From NCBI GenBank assembly GCA_020439745.1, contig JAGQSC010000044.1, positions 148,395 through 212,394 of the forward strand: a DNA stretch of 64,000 bases, given 5' to 3'. Positions within the stretch are counted from its first letter, which is position 1; each line of letters begins with the position of its first letter. Source of the stretch: Acidobacteriota bacterium. GTDB lineage: Bacteria > Acidobacteriota > Holophagae > Acanthopleuribacterales > Acanthopleuribacteraceae. Both the position numbers and the translations under genes were made by a program. This document shows, one piece after another, positions 1 to 8,611 of the stretch. The notes below the pieces were generated by a model. The model was given only the letters and a program-made list of their open reading frames with translations. It ran no database searches and was not told where the DNA came from.

Positions 1-569
1 TGGACAACTTCGCCCAGGCGATTGAGTTGAAAAATCTGGTCGTTCACGCTGTCTGCAAGCCAAAAGAACGTACCGTCAAAGCAAATAAAGCGTGTGCGTG
101 GGCTGGGGGATGGCCAAGACATCGCAATCTCCGCAAAACTGCCAAACGACTTGGGCGTGACCGTGATGTTGGGTATGGTGCTGGCTGGATCACGGACAGC
201 AGTCCAGGTACCCGAAGCGGAAAACGGGCAGGGCAATTGACTGTCAGATATCAACCAGCTCCCCGAACAGGTCGAGGGCGTGTTGAAAGTACCCGCAACT
301 CGGTAAGCGGATGTGGTGATATCAAAGTGATTTCCCACAACCACCCGATTTGGTGCGATTACCAAGCTCACCGTCTTTTCGCATCCTTCAGCCGAAAGTC
401 GTGCTTCGATGGATAATGACACCAAGCGGTCGTGATCGACCACGAATCTCACAGCGCGGTCTTGATTGGTTTGACCGGCAAATTCTCCGTCGTAGATGGA
501 GCGCTTGGGTACTCGCCAGTCCGCTGCTCCCGTCGCCAAGATCAAGCAAAAAACGCCGTAAACCACCAT
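1..569 (-). CDS. Exported protein of unknown function, 3' end beyond the window
   Basis: An open frame runs from ATG at 569 leftwards off the window edge, about 189 residues with no stop. GGGAG lies 5 nt before the ATG and fixes the start. The N-terminus (MVVYGVFCLILATGAADW) is a short signal peptide. The middle holds four cysteines in a Gly/Ser/Thr-rich stretch (residues about 95-125), and the visible end (FDGTFFWLADSVNDQIFQLN) resembles a blade of a beta-propeller or NHL-type repeat. It is divergent from the PqqD module. Function is not recognised. That it is a real gene is supported by the uninterrupted frame, signal peptide and ribosome binding site. Confidence 0.7.
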   Translation of the reverse strand, partial: MVVYGVFCLILATGAADWRVPKRSIYDGEFAGQTNQDRAVRFVVDHDRLVSLSIEARLSAEGCEKTVSLVIAPNRVVVGNHFDITTSAYRVAGTFNTPSTCSGSWLISDSQLPCPFSASGTWTAVRDPASTIPNITVTPKSFGSFAEIAMSWPSPSPRTRFICFDGTFFWLADSVNDQIFQLNRLGEVV

Positions 570-866
570 GACGTCTCCCGCAGTTCCGCACACCAATTGC
601 TACTTGAAATCTAGGGTTTTCAACGGCCACTATCAAGTGAACGATTGTTGGCCATCCAACAGTATGTGGGCTTTTGGAAAGTTACTTATTCACCAAGGAC
701 CGTTTCTCCGCAGGGTTGGGGAAATTGATGCCGAATCCAGGCATGATTTACGTAGGAACCATGGAGCTTATTTGCAAGAAAAGCGCCGCCAAGTGTTGGC
801 TAGGGAGCTCCAAACACAAGGGTCTCGATGGTCGATCAAAGAGGGTTATTGATACAATAGCAGCGT
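570..866. other. Divergent intergenic region
   Basis: About 300 bp between the leftward exported gene and the rightward PqqD gene; it must carry both promoters. A GATACAAT stretch at about 849-856 could be a -10 for the PqqD gene. Overlapping short frames are present on both strands. None has a convincing ribosome binding site or a lasso-type leader motif, so no precursor peptide is called. Confidence 0.4.
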
Positions 867-1166
867 ATGTTGGGAGAGACGAAAAAGGGGGCGGATATCC
901 AAGTCATTATTGCGAACCACATCATTGTTCAACCGGTGGGGCGAGAAGCAATCTTACTGGGCCTTGAGGATAATGTTTATTATGAGCTCAACGAGACGGG
1001 TGTGTTTGTGTTTGAGCAATTGCGTGCAGGTAACGGTATTGATGCCATTGCACAGAAATTGTCCGATCAATTTGATGTGGACTTGGATACAGCTACTCGT
1101 GACGTGAAAATGCTCATCGAATCCTTGATCCAGAAAGGGATCGTATCAAAACTGGATCTGGTTTAA
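867..1166 (+). CDS. PqqD family peptide-binding protein
   Basis: 99 residues matching the PqqD fold: an N-terminal strand pair (VIIANHIIVQPVGREAILLG), the typical YYELNETGVFVFEQL segment at about residues 38-52, then helices ending in DVKMLIESLIQKGIVSKL. PqqD-family proteins are RiPP recognition elements that hold a leader peptide for a modifying enzyme. Here the gene is 10 bp upstream of an HprK-like kinase and then a nucleotidyltransferase, the arrangement named the HPr-rel-A system in TIGRFAM. No precursor peptide or radical-SAM partner is visible, so the client is unknown. No clear ribosome binding site precedes the ATG, so the start is moderately certain. Confidence 0.85.
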   Translation: MLGETKKGADIQVIIANHIIVQPVGREAILLGLEDNVYYELNETGVFVFEQLRAGNGIDAIAQKLSDQFDVDLDTATRDVKMLIESLIQKGIVSKLDLV

Positions 1167-1176
1167 GAGGTCCTCT

Positions 1177-2097
1177 TTGAGACTCAACCGGTATTCCGTG
1201 CACGGTGTGGTGCTTGAAAGTGAAATCGACTTGGCACTTCCCACGACTGAAAGGGAAACAGGCCCAGTCATCACCATTCGCTGTGGCCATGTACCGCTGC
1301 CAACAGACTGGCAATTTGAATCCAGGACTCGAGGGCTGACGGGTAAACCGATTTATCAGGTTCAGCATGAGGGACCCTCGTTCGTGGTGGCGTTTCCAGA
1401 TCGCTACGTCATGCAGGTGACCCAACACGAGATTCTAGTTGATTGCCATCCGTCTGATGCACAGGTTCGGCCTTTTGTTATGGCCAAACCCCTCAGCCTG
1501 TGTCTTGAGTTGAATGGTTTGGTTGTTTTGCACGCAGCCAGTTGTTTGATAGGCGACCAATTGATTGCGTTGATGGGTCCATCGTTAGCGGGAAAAACGT
1601 CATTGAGTTTGGCGTTGAGAGAATACGGTCATCACATACATACCGATGATGTGATTGTCCTTGATCCGACAGATGAATCGTTTACGGTGGCATCCGGGCC
1701 CATCTGGTCCAAAGTATGGCCAGATACAGCGGAACGATTTGTGCCGGATTTTTACCAGTCGCCACTAGTTACAACCGCGACTACCAAACGAATGGTGGCC
1801 CGTTCGCGAGTGCACGATGCCGCGAAATTGGCGCATCTATTCGCGCTTGAGCGTACCGTTGATGTGGATGACGTCGAGATCGTTCCGTTAGCACCTGCTA
1901 AGGCACTCGTGTCCCTAGTGACAATGACCCATTTGGCTGAAATTGAAGTGATGTTGCCCAATAGGGCAGCGCGCATGGCGTTGCTCGCCACGTTAGTGGA
2001 TCAAATTGAGGTGCATCAACTCAGGTACCCCACCGGCTTTGATCACTTGCCTAAGGTTGTGTCATTGTTGGACCGCTATGTTTCTCAAAGATCCTGA
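1177..2097 (+). CDS. HprK-related kinase (HPr-rel-A type)
   Basis: 306 residues. The start is TTG, with AAGAGG 6-7 nt upstream. A Walker A motif (GPSLAGKTSL, residues about 134-143) lies in a C-terminal half like HPr kinase, followed by HTDDVIVLDP, which matches the acidic DD motif of HprK. The N-terminal 100 residues are a small beta-rich domain. Family knowledge: HprK-like proteins next to PqqD and a nucleotidyltransferase are tailoring or regulatory kinases rather than the carbon-catabolite HPr kinase, and no HPr (ptsH) is nearby. The 3' end overlaps the next gene by 20 nt, so the two are translationally coupled. The substrate is unknown. Confidence 0.8.
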   Translation: MRLNRYSVHGVVLESEIDLALPTTERETGPVITIRCGHVPLPTDWQFESRTRGLTGKPIYQVQHEGPSFVVAFPDRYVMQVTQHEILVDCHPSDAQVRPFVMAKPLSLCLELNGLVVLHAASCLIGDQLIALMGPSLAGKTSLSLALREYGHHIHTDDVIVLDPTDESFTVASGPIWSKVWPDTAERFVPDFYQSPLVTTATTKRMVARSRVHDAAKLAHLFALERTVDVDDVEIVPLAPAKALVSLVTMTHLAEIEVMLPNRAARMALLATLVDQIEVHQLRYPTGFDHLPKVVSLLDRYVSQRS

Positions 2098-3151
2098 TTT
2101 CGAGTTGATGTTGCGCGCTGTGCGTGCTTGGCTCAAGGACGAACAATTTTCAGAAGTGCTGACCCCAGGCGCTTGGGAATACGCCCGCTGGCACAGGCTA
2201 GATGGCGTACTGGCATTTCTGTCAGATCCCGTTTTGCTGCGGAACCGCGTGATGGAAGAGATGCAGGACGAAGCGTTGTTGATGGAACTGGCATCCGCAT
2301 TCAATGGGGAACAGATTGGTTTCATTACGTTTAAGGGCCTGGAGAACAGCAGGCGATTCCATTGGCAGCCCGGCGTACGTCGGGCAAAAGATATCGATCT
2401 ACTGGTGGAGCCCGACAAACGCGACATGGCCATTGAGTTGATGGAAAAACTCGGTTTTGCTTTTCCCGATCATGTGGTCTATCTGAAAAGGGGTTTCGAT
2501 GTGGAGCACAGTGTCATTTGTGTCCGACAAAATCGTATCGTTGATCTCCATTGGCGCATGGATTCACCCGCTTATCCCTTCGTTTCGGTGGGGGATGTAT
2601 TTTCTCACACCACATCGCTTTTCCTGGGTAGTGTGCAGATTCCGGTCTTGACCCCAGACATGGAGTTCGCTTATCTCGTGTATCACGGTTCGAAACATCT
2701 GTGGTATCGGCTTCATTGGCTGGTTGATTTATGTGCATTTGTGAGAAGCTGCCCATTGACACCGGAAATCATTCAACGAATCCACGAATCGGGTCAACAC
2801 AGATCCTATCTGGTCGCCAATGGACTGACGACGAAACTCTTTGATTTTCCTATTTGCGACCCTGATGAAGCGCCCGCAGTTTCGACTGACAGAGTCGAAT
2901 ATGTGGTGTCCTTTTGGCAAAAAGGAGCGCGACATCATCCCGTTTCAATTCAAATGACGCCCTTTCAGCTTTTCCGGGCCAATCTTCAGTTCACTTCGTC
3001 GGGCTTACTCAAGTGGAAACGCCTTTGGGCCGCACTTACCCATCCTACTAACTCCGACTTACAGGTATTTGGCGGTTTTTTGTCCCGGTTTCCTTGGATC
3101 GTGGTATTGCGACCCATGCGCGTGCTATTTGCTTCATTAGGCCGTAAATAG
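2078..3151 (+). CDS. Nucleotidyltransferase family protein (NTP_transf_5-like)
   Basis: 357 residues. The longer in-frame start at 2006 would overlap the kinase by 92 nt; ATG at 2078 gives a 20-nt overlap and the expected N-terminus. Diagnostic features are the nucleotidyltransferase core VRRAKDIDLLVEP (about residue 105-117, with the DxD-like pair DID), DLHWRMD about 60 residues later, and YLVYHGSKHLWYRLHWLVD near residue 210. The family (PF14907) recurs in lasso-peptide and exopolysaccharide loci beside PqqD and HprK-like proteins, where it may transfer a nucleotide or modify a phosphorylated product. It is the last gene of the module; a convergent gene follows within 20 bp. Confidence 0.8.
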   Translation: MFLKDPDFELMLRAVRAWLKDEQFSEVLTPGAWEYARWHRLDGVLAFLSDPVLLRNRVMEEMQDEALLMELASAFNGEQIGFITFKGLENSRRFHWQPGVRRAKDIDLLVEPDKRDMAIELMEKLGFAFPDHVVYLKRGFDVEHSVICVRQNRIVDLHWRMDSPAYPFVSVGDVFSHTTSLFLGSVQIPVLTPDMEFAYLVYHGSKHLWYRLHWLVDLCAFVRSCPLTPEIIQRIHESGQHRSYLVANGLTTKLFDFPICDPDEAPAVSTDRVEYVVSFWQKGARHHPVSIQMTPFQLFRANLQFTSSGLLKWKRLWAALTHPTNSDLQVFGGFLSRFPWIVVLRPMRVLFASLGRK

Positions 3152-3167
3152 ATGGCTCACATAAGCG

Positions 3168-3788
3168 TCATGAACGGGGATGTGATTGGGCCACCATATA
3201 GGCGTGGAGGGGCGATTGGTCGCTGTAGGCTTTGATGGCTTCAGCTGTGCCTATGACTTGTATTTCGTACTTCCATGGCTCGTTGTCGTCTGACGTGATG
3301 AACTTGAAGTAACTTCGATAATGGGTCAGCGCATGGATCAGATTTTCGAGGTCGAGAATTTGGCCCGGATGTTCACTTTCGCCTACCTTCTCTGTGTCAG
3401 GCATGCGAAAGCCAAGGGAGTAAACTAAAGTCCCGCGGACTTCCCATTCAGCTTCATCTCCAGCACTCATCAACTTGTAGATGGGTTCACCATTGATGGT
3501 CTGATCACTTCTTTTGACAAACACGATTTCCCGCTGACCCTTGCGATAGGGTTTCCATCTGTGGGCGCAGGTCCAGTCTTTGAAGCGGTTGATCTTGAGA
3601 TGCGTGATTTGTGAGTCGCCGATGATTAATCGATCCACGCGCAAGACAAAGGTCTTTCGATTCAGTTCAACGATTTCACCCAAAGCGATCACGTCGGCAT
3701 TGCCGGCCAAATACTCAATACTGGGCGGGTTGTACTTGGCCCAGATGCTGGGACAGCCGAGGAATATCAAGCACGCAGCGTGTTTCAA
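3168..3788 (-). CDS. Exported hypothetical protein
   Basis: 206 residues when started at TTG 3788. A GGAGG sits 7 nt upstream of that TTG and overlaps the longer ATG reading at 3806, so the TTG is preferred. The N-terminus is a signal peptide (KHAACLIFLGCPSIWA), possibly with Cys at the cleavage region. The segment ADVIALGEIVELNRKTFVLR followed by VDRLIIGD looks like a small beta-barrel (OB/TIMP-like) domain often seen in exported proteins. No catalytic motif is recognised. It stands alone on the minus strand, convergent with the nucleotidyltransferase gene. Confidence 0.65.
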   Translation of the reverse strand: MKHAACLIFLGCPSIWAKYNPPSIEYLAGNADVIALGEIVELNRKTFVLRVDRLIIGDSQITHLKINRFKDWTCAHRWKPYRKGQREIVFVKRSDQTINGEPIYKLMSAGDEAEWEVRGTLVYSLGFRMPDTEKVGESEHPGQILDLENLIHALTHYRSYFKFITSDDNEPWKYEIQVIGTAEAIKAYSDQSPLHAYMVAQSHPRS

Positions 3789-3952
3789 AGAGTGGCCTCC
3801 ATGCACATTCTAACAGGTCGGATGTGGCCTTGGTGTGATTGCCATTGAGTACCTGTCGTGTCTATTTGTTCGCATGTAAGCATGAGCTGGCTCATATACA
3901 TTGCTGGATTTATTGTCTATGATGCGGCGGAACAAAAGTTGAGGATATGTCT

Positions 3953-5689
3953 ATGTTTCGTGCGTGGTGTTGGATGACTTGCTTCGCGACCTGTGTGTTT
4001 GCGCAGATCTCGGGCCAGGTGCTGGATTTGGTTTCCGGGTTGCCCATTGAGGGTGCATTGGTGACGGTCCAGGAGACCCATGAACAGGTGGTGACCGACG
4101 CCAGCGGCGCGTTTGCCCTGACCGATACTGGTTTGAATCGAGTTGTGGTTGCCGCCCACAAGGGACACTACCACAGTGCTCTAACCCTGAGTGCTCCCAT
4201 CAGTGGCACAATGTTTCGCCTGGAACTAGTAGCTATCGAAAACGACCCAGGTTACACGCTATGGCCCCCGGGTGACTGCGGCTCGTGCCATCCTAAACAA
4301 TATGATGAGTGGCTGGGCACACCCATGTCGCTCGCTGGGTTTAATACTTGGGTGTTGGATATTTACAATGGAAACGGGACCGCAGGCGGGATGGGTGGAT
4401 TTGTGTATACCCGAGATTCCGTCCATGCAGGCGTCAATCCCAATTCAGAATGCGCATCCTGTCATCAACCCCAACATTGGATTGAAAATCCGATGGCGGC
4501 ATTGGACGATAATCTGGCCATGCCCACACCAGCCGTCATGCATGGTGTCTCGTGCGATGTGTGCCATAAGGTAGCCGATGTGAATGTGGCCAACATCAAC
4601 TATCCAGGACTCTTCCCTGGGGCCGCGACTCATATTCGTCCCAGCGACGATCAAGTGCTTTTTGGCGTGTTGGCCGACGTAGATTTCGATGTACCCACCG
4701 CTATGCGCGCTTCATATCAGCCGCAAATGGTCGCTGAATTATGCGGTCTATGTCATCAAGACAAAAACGATCCCGACGATTCCCATTCATTTAACGGCGT
4801 GATCTCAGAGCCGACCTATCTGGAATGGTTGGACTCGCCTTATGGCGATCCGCAATCTGTCTTGTATACGACCTGCGTGGACTGCCACATGCCGCCGTCC
4901 ATAGACAACGAAGTATGTGGCGTGGTGATTCCGCCACCTCGAAACGTAGAACGCGTGCGGTCGCACCGCATTTTGGGCACCACACCGAATTTCCTTGAAA
5001 ACGCCGTGGAAATGGTTGTGAACACCGAGATTGTGGGCGATCAACTTCAGGTCCAGGTGGATCTGGCAAACACGCTCACGGGTCACCATGTTCCTACCGG
5101 TGTGACCGTCCGCAACATGATCCTAGTGGTGGATGCATGGCTTGATGGTCATGATCCACTGGTGTCACCACTCCCCGAATTGGGAGGTCAAGTGGTCCAC
5201 GATTTGGGGGGTATCGGCGATCCCGCGCAGGGTTACTTTGCGGGGTTGCCTGGCAAGTTCTTCGCCAAGGTAAACCACGATCAAAATGGCAATGGGCCTA
5301 CCTTCTTTACGGATGCTACAGGCATTACTTTTGATAGTCGCATTCCGGCTCTGGCCGTTGACACCACAACTTATGCATTTCAATTGCCAACAGGGAATAA
5401 CCTGGTTCATGTAAGGGCCCGACTGATTTACCGGCGAGCATTCCGCTTTTTAGTGGATGCCAAGCAATGGACCGTAGACGGCCATGGCAATCCGCTGGAG
5501 GACGTGCAAGGTCCTGACTTTGGCCATCTGATGGAAATCTATTCCGAGTCCCTTCAGGCAGGTGTGGCAGCACCAGTACCTGCGTTGAATGCCTGGGGCG
5601 TGGGCTTCATGACCTCCCTGTTGGCTATAGGGGCGATAGCCGTCCGAAGACGATTCAGGGCGGAGCCATCAAAGGACCCACTGCCGTGA
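3953..5689 (+). CDS. Exported five-haem cytochrome c with IPTL-like sorting tail
   Basis: 578 residues. GAGG at 3941-3944 is 8 nt before ATG 3953 but only 2 nt before ATG 3947, so 3953 is chosen. After the signal peptide comes a carboxypeptidase-regulatory-like domain (ISGQVLDLVSGLPIEGALVT, about residues 20-80). Then come five CxxCH haem sites (CGSCH, CASCH, CDVCH, CGLCH, CVDCH) between about residues 108 and 310, a beta-rich C-terminal region, and a tail of VPALNAWG, a hydrophobic helix and RRRF. That tail matches the IPTLxxWG-CTERM layout handled by exosortase H. No exosortase is in the window. A role in periplasmic or surface electron transfer is inferred. The 3' end overlaps the convergent neighbour by 35 bp. 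Confidence 0.85.
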   Translation: MFRAWCWMTCFATCVFAQISGQVLDLVSGLPIEGALVTVQETHEQVVTDASGAFALTDTGLNRVVVAAHKGHYHSALTLSAPISGTMFRLELVAIENDPGYTLWPPGDCGSCHPKQYDEWLGTPMSLAGFNTWVLDIYNGNGTAGGMGGFVYTRDSVHAGVNPNSECASCHQPQHWIENPMAALDDNLAMPTPAVMHGVSCDVCHKVADVNVANINYPGLFPGAATHIRPSDDQVLFGVLADVDFDVPTAMRASYQPQMVAELCGLCHQDKNDPDDSHSFNGVISEPTYLEWLDSPYGDPQSVLYTTCVDCHMPPSIDNEVCGVVIPPPRNVERVRSHRILGTTPNFLENAVEMVVNTEIVGDQLQVQVDLANTLTGHHVPTGVTVRNMILVVDAWLDGHDPLVSPLPELGGQVVHDLGGIGDPAQGYFAGLPGKFFAKVNHDQNGNGPTFFTDATGITFDSRIPALAVDTTTYAFQLPTGNNLVHVRARLIYRRAFRFLVDAKQWTVDGHGNPLEDVQGPDFGHLMEIYSESLQAGVAAPVPALNAWGVGFMTSLLAIGAIAVRRRFRAEPSKDPLP

Positions 5690-6326
5690 CTTCTACGGAT
5701 TGATGGCGGTCGGACTCAAAGATACAACTGTAGAGATAAGCGCATTCAATGGCTCTAGGTCTGGCGAGTCTGCGTATTTTATCGGGCAAAACATGAATAC
5801 GAGGTGATTCCCAAACTAGGGGGACTCCCGATACCGAGAAGGCAACTTCATAACTGCCGCTAGCCGTCCGCCACGTGGTTTCGATTTGAGCCAAATCGCG
5901 AAAGGCCACTCGGTAGGCGCGGAATTTTCCACGTGGATGGACAAAGGCCATGAAATCGCGAATCGATGGTGGTAATTGGGCCTCATCGACGCGTTGCTCC
6001 TTGGATTCGTGATCATCCAATTCCAGGATCTGTGTGCCCTGAGGGTTAAACACTTCCTCGGTAGACTTGCGTTCCACCAGATACACGAGTTGCCAACTCT
6101 CCACGGTCTTGATAATAGGACCCGTCATCAGTGATTGTGCTTGTTCGGTGAGCATAGGAGGCGCACATTCTGTGGGGATGGGACGCGTCACACGCAGTAT
6201 CCTGGCCTGATTGTCTCGATCAACTTGGATTTCCATAGCAGGCCTGAGTTCCCCTTTGTCCGAGACAAACAGCAGTTGTCCAGGAGGACAAGGTGTCGAT
6301 TGAAGCAGTATCAATAGCATCCACAT
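5655..6326 (-). CDS. Exported hypothetical protein
   Basis: 223 residues. GGAG is 6 nt before the ATG at 6326. A very short hydrophobic N-terminus (MWMLLILLQSTPCPPG) suggests a signal peptide. The rest is soluble and mixed alpha/beta, with no motif I recognise. It lies just downstream of the TonB receptor gene on the same strand (52-bp gap), so it may be transcribed with it. Its last 35 bp overlap the oppositely directed cytochrome gene. Confidence 0.65.
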   Translation of the reverse strand: MWMLLILLQSTPCPPGQLLFVSDKGELRPAMEIQVDRDNQARILRVTRPIPTECAPPMLTEQAQSLMTGPIIKTVESWQLVYLVERKSTEEVFNPQGTQILELDDHESKEQRVDEAQLPPSIRDFMAFVHPRGKFRAYRVAFRDLAQIETTWRTASGSYEVAFSVSGVPLVWESPRIHVLPDKIRRLARPRAIECAYLYSCIFESDRHQSVEVTAVGPLMAPP

Positions 6327-6378
6327 ATTTATCTCCTACCCTAAAGATAAACGCTGATTATGAAATCCTGATGAAGAT

Positions 6379-8451
6379 TCAGAAAATCGCACGCAAAGAG
6401 AGGCGGTAGGCCCGTGTCGCTCGTTCTGACTCGAAACTGATTTGTTCCACCTCACTCAAGTCGCGCAATCCTACGAAGCTGGTAATCTTTTCCGTTCGCG
6501 AGGCATCGAATATGTTTTTTGCGCTGATGCGCATCGTCCACTTGTCGCCCCACTGCTTTTCAAACACAGCTTCTAAATCGTCTCCAAATTGAATCGAAGC
6601 GCGCTCCAGCGCTTCAAGGTCGCTGCTGTTACCCTGAGTCAGGTAGTTCACACCTAAACTCATGTGGTGACGTGGAAAAGCCTGTAAGAACCCCAAATTC
6701 ATCACGTAGTCGGACTGAAGGTTGATCTGTCGATTCTGGCCAGTGTAAAGATCACGCACTTCGGAATCCTGCCAGGAGAGACTCATAAATACACTGAGGT
6801 TGGGTGCATTCAGAGCGTGTAGGGCAGTGCTGGCATCGAAATCGATGCCCCACATGCGGGCGTTTTCACGGTTTTGCGGTTGAAAAAGGGACTCATCCAG
6901 TTGGGTCAATTCGATGAGGTTATGGATGTCCCGATAGGTGAATTGGATGCCCAAGAACCCATGTTTCAGGTTGCGTTCCAGGCCGATGTCCGCTCCCCAT
7001 GCCTGTTCCTGCTCCAGTTGAGGATTCCCGATGGTGGTGTCATCGTCTCGCGGCTCATTGAAGCGTGGATGGGGAACCAGGTCCTGGAAATCGGGGCGTC
7101 TGGTGGTGCGGGCCACCGACAGACGCATACTGCCCAGGGAGAGGGGGATTCGAGCATGGAATGATGGGTACCATTGAGTCTGGGTACGATCCCGGTGACT
7201 CCAATCAGTCCGCTCGGCTCGAAGTCCCGATTCCAACTGCCAAGTGGGCGTTCGGTAATGGTGGACCAACCATGCATCTACTCGGTCCTCTTTGAGGCGA
7301 TACACCCCCGCGTCCCCTACCAAAACAGTTTCCTCATCATCTATCTCGTAGTTTTTCAGACCTGAATCTCGAGTTTGGGTATGTACCAAGATGCCTGCTT
7401 CAAACTGTTGGTGGCCCCAACTTGGTGATTCCCAGCTGGCTCGGAATGAACTGAGCTTGTGTTTCGTGTCCTCAATATCGAAGGCTTCTTCTTCACGTTC
7501 GGACGCGTCGAAGGTGCCGAACGAAGCACGGCGATCCAAATGGGTGTTGCTGGCTGTGACGGCCAGGTCCCATCGGCCGGAATCGTAGCTGGCTTCCCAT
7601 TGCGCGACCAGTCCCAAGCGAGTTCGGTCCTGTTGCTCTTCGTCGAATTCTCCTTCGTCGAATTCCTGATCAATAAAGTAGGACGAGTTTTCCATGTCGG
7701 TGCGATCCGTATGGTGGTAAAAGCCGCGCAGTTTCAGAGATGCGTGATTTGCGTATCGATAAGCCAGATTCAGATTGAGATGTGATTCGTCGGCATCGTG
7801 ATCGTTGGTCTCGTCCTTGAAAATCTGTTCATCATCGGCAGTTACGATGTCACTTGTTTGGTGTTTGGGATTGTGCCGTTGCTGGTAGGACCCGTGAATG
7901 GCCACATCTGTGTTCGACGTGTTGATGTGATGGCTAAAGCTGCCTTGCGGATGTGTTTCGCCATCTGAGTCGGTGGTGTTGAGATTGGTCGTGACTTCTG
8001 TGTGACATGCGCCCGGCTGATCCCTGAGCACGATATTGATGACACCCGCTATGCCTTCGGCACTTTGAGTGGCATTCGAGGAACGCACCACTTCAATGCG
8101 TTGGACTGCATCGGCAGGAATCCAATTAACGGCCACCGTGCGGTCGTTTCCGCCCGGTATGGGCTGGCCATTAATGAGAATTTGCGTGTAGGCCGGTGGC
8201 AATCCGCGCATTTGTGGGTGGTCGAATTCACCTGCATCGGCGTTGCCGGAAATTCCGGGCACCCGTTTCAACATATCTCCAACACTAAATGGTTCGAAGC
8301 GTGCAAAATACGCTGCGTCATAGACGAGGACCGTGCCATCACCCTCGGTCATGCGGAAGTCCTGTTGCCGGTAGACAACCGTGAGGTGTTCTTCATGTTG
8401 TATTTGGGCCATTAATGGCAGGGCCAATAGAACGGTGACCACGTGCTTCAT
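6379..8451 (-). CDS. TonB-dependent outer-membrane receptor
   Basis: 690 residues from ATG 8451, which has GGAG 5 nt upstream; the in-frame ATG at 8469 has none. A signal peptide (KHVVTVLLALPLMAQ) is followed by a plug domain (FSVGDMLKRVPGISG, then GLPPAYTQILINGQPIPGG and VVRSSNATQSAEGIAGVINI, about residues 55-135). The rest is a beta-barrel ending YRLSLRAIF with the terminal Phe typical of Bam substrates. No long N-terminal signalling or carboxypeptidase-like domain is present. Family role: energised uptake of siderophores, cobalamin or glycans; the substrate is not evident. It is divergent from a two-component system, with phased repeats in the shared 160-bp promoter region. Confidence 0.9.
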   Translation of the reverse strand: MKHVVTVLLALPLMAQIQHEEHLTVVYRQQDFRMTEGDGTVLVYDAAYFARFEPFSVGDMLKRVPGISGNADAGEFDHPQMRGLPPAYTQILINGQPIPGGNDRTVAVNWIPADAVQRIEVVRSSNATQSAEGIAGVINIVLRDQPGACHTEVTTNLNTTDSDGETHPQGSFSHHINTSNTDVAIHGSYQQRHNPKHQTSDIVTADDEQIFKDETNDHDADESHLNLNLAYRYANHASLKLRGFYHHTDRTDMENSSYFIDQEFDEGEFDEEQQDRTRLGLVAQWEASYDSGRWDLAVTASNTHLDRRASFGTFDASEREEEAFDIEDTKHKLSSFRASWESPSWGHQQFEAGILVHTQTRDSGLKNYEIDDEETVLVGDAGVYRLKEDRVDAWLVHHYRTPTWQLESGLRAERTDWSHRDRTQTQWYPSFHARIPLSLGSMRLSVARTTRRPDFQDLVPHPRFNEPRDDDTTIGNPQLEQEQAWGADIGLERNLKHGFLGIQFTYRDIHNLIELTQLDESLFQPQNRENARMWGIDFDASTALHALNAPNLSVFMSLSWQDSEVRDLYTGQNRQINLQSDYVMNLGFLQAFPRHHMSLGVNYLTQGNSSDLEALERASIQFGDDLEAVFEKQWGDKWTMRISAKNIFDASRTEKITSFVGLRDLSEVEQISFESERATRAYRLSLRAIF

Positions 8452-8497
8452 CGGGACTCCCTTATCCAATCCGTTATGTGCATGATCAACCCCTTAA

Positions 8498-8536
8498 ATG
8501 AAGAAAAAATGAAGAAACGATTCATTTAATCTTCAT
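8498..8536. promoter_or_regulatory. Two inverted pairs of 11-bp-phased direct repeats, likely response-regulator sites
   Basis: ATGAAG occurs at 8498 and again at 8509; TTCAT occurs at 8521 and again at 8532. Each pair is spaced exactly 11 bp, and the two pairs are inverted relative to each other. OmpR/PhoB-family regulators bind as head-to-tail dimers to direct repeats of about 10-11 bp. The site lies between the TonB receptor and the response regulator genes, so autoregulation and control of the receptor are likely. Confidence 0.6.
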
Positions 8537-8611
8537 CTTGAGGGGACACCATTCAATCTAGAAGCATTGGCTTCAAACACCAAATGGGTGTAGGTTGATG
8601 AGGAGTAACCC

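Noticed and set aside
27..636. Open frames on both strands in the first 640 bp (e.g. 27-416 plus, 388-636 minus)
   Set aside because: They are out of frame with the uninterrupted exported-protein frame running from 569 to the window edge, which has a ribosome binding site and signal peptide.
640..967. Possible RiPP or lasso precursor peptide upstream of the PqqD gene
   Set aside because: The candidate frames lack a YxxPxL-type leader motif and a convincing ribosome binding site, and the longest runs into the PqqD gene in another frame.
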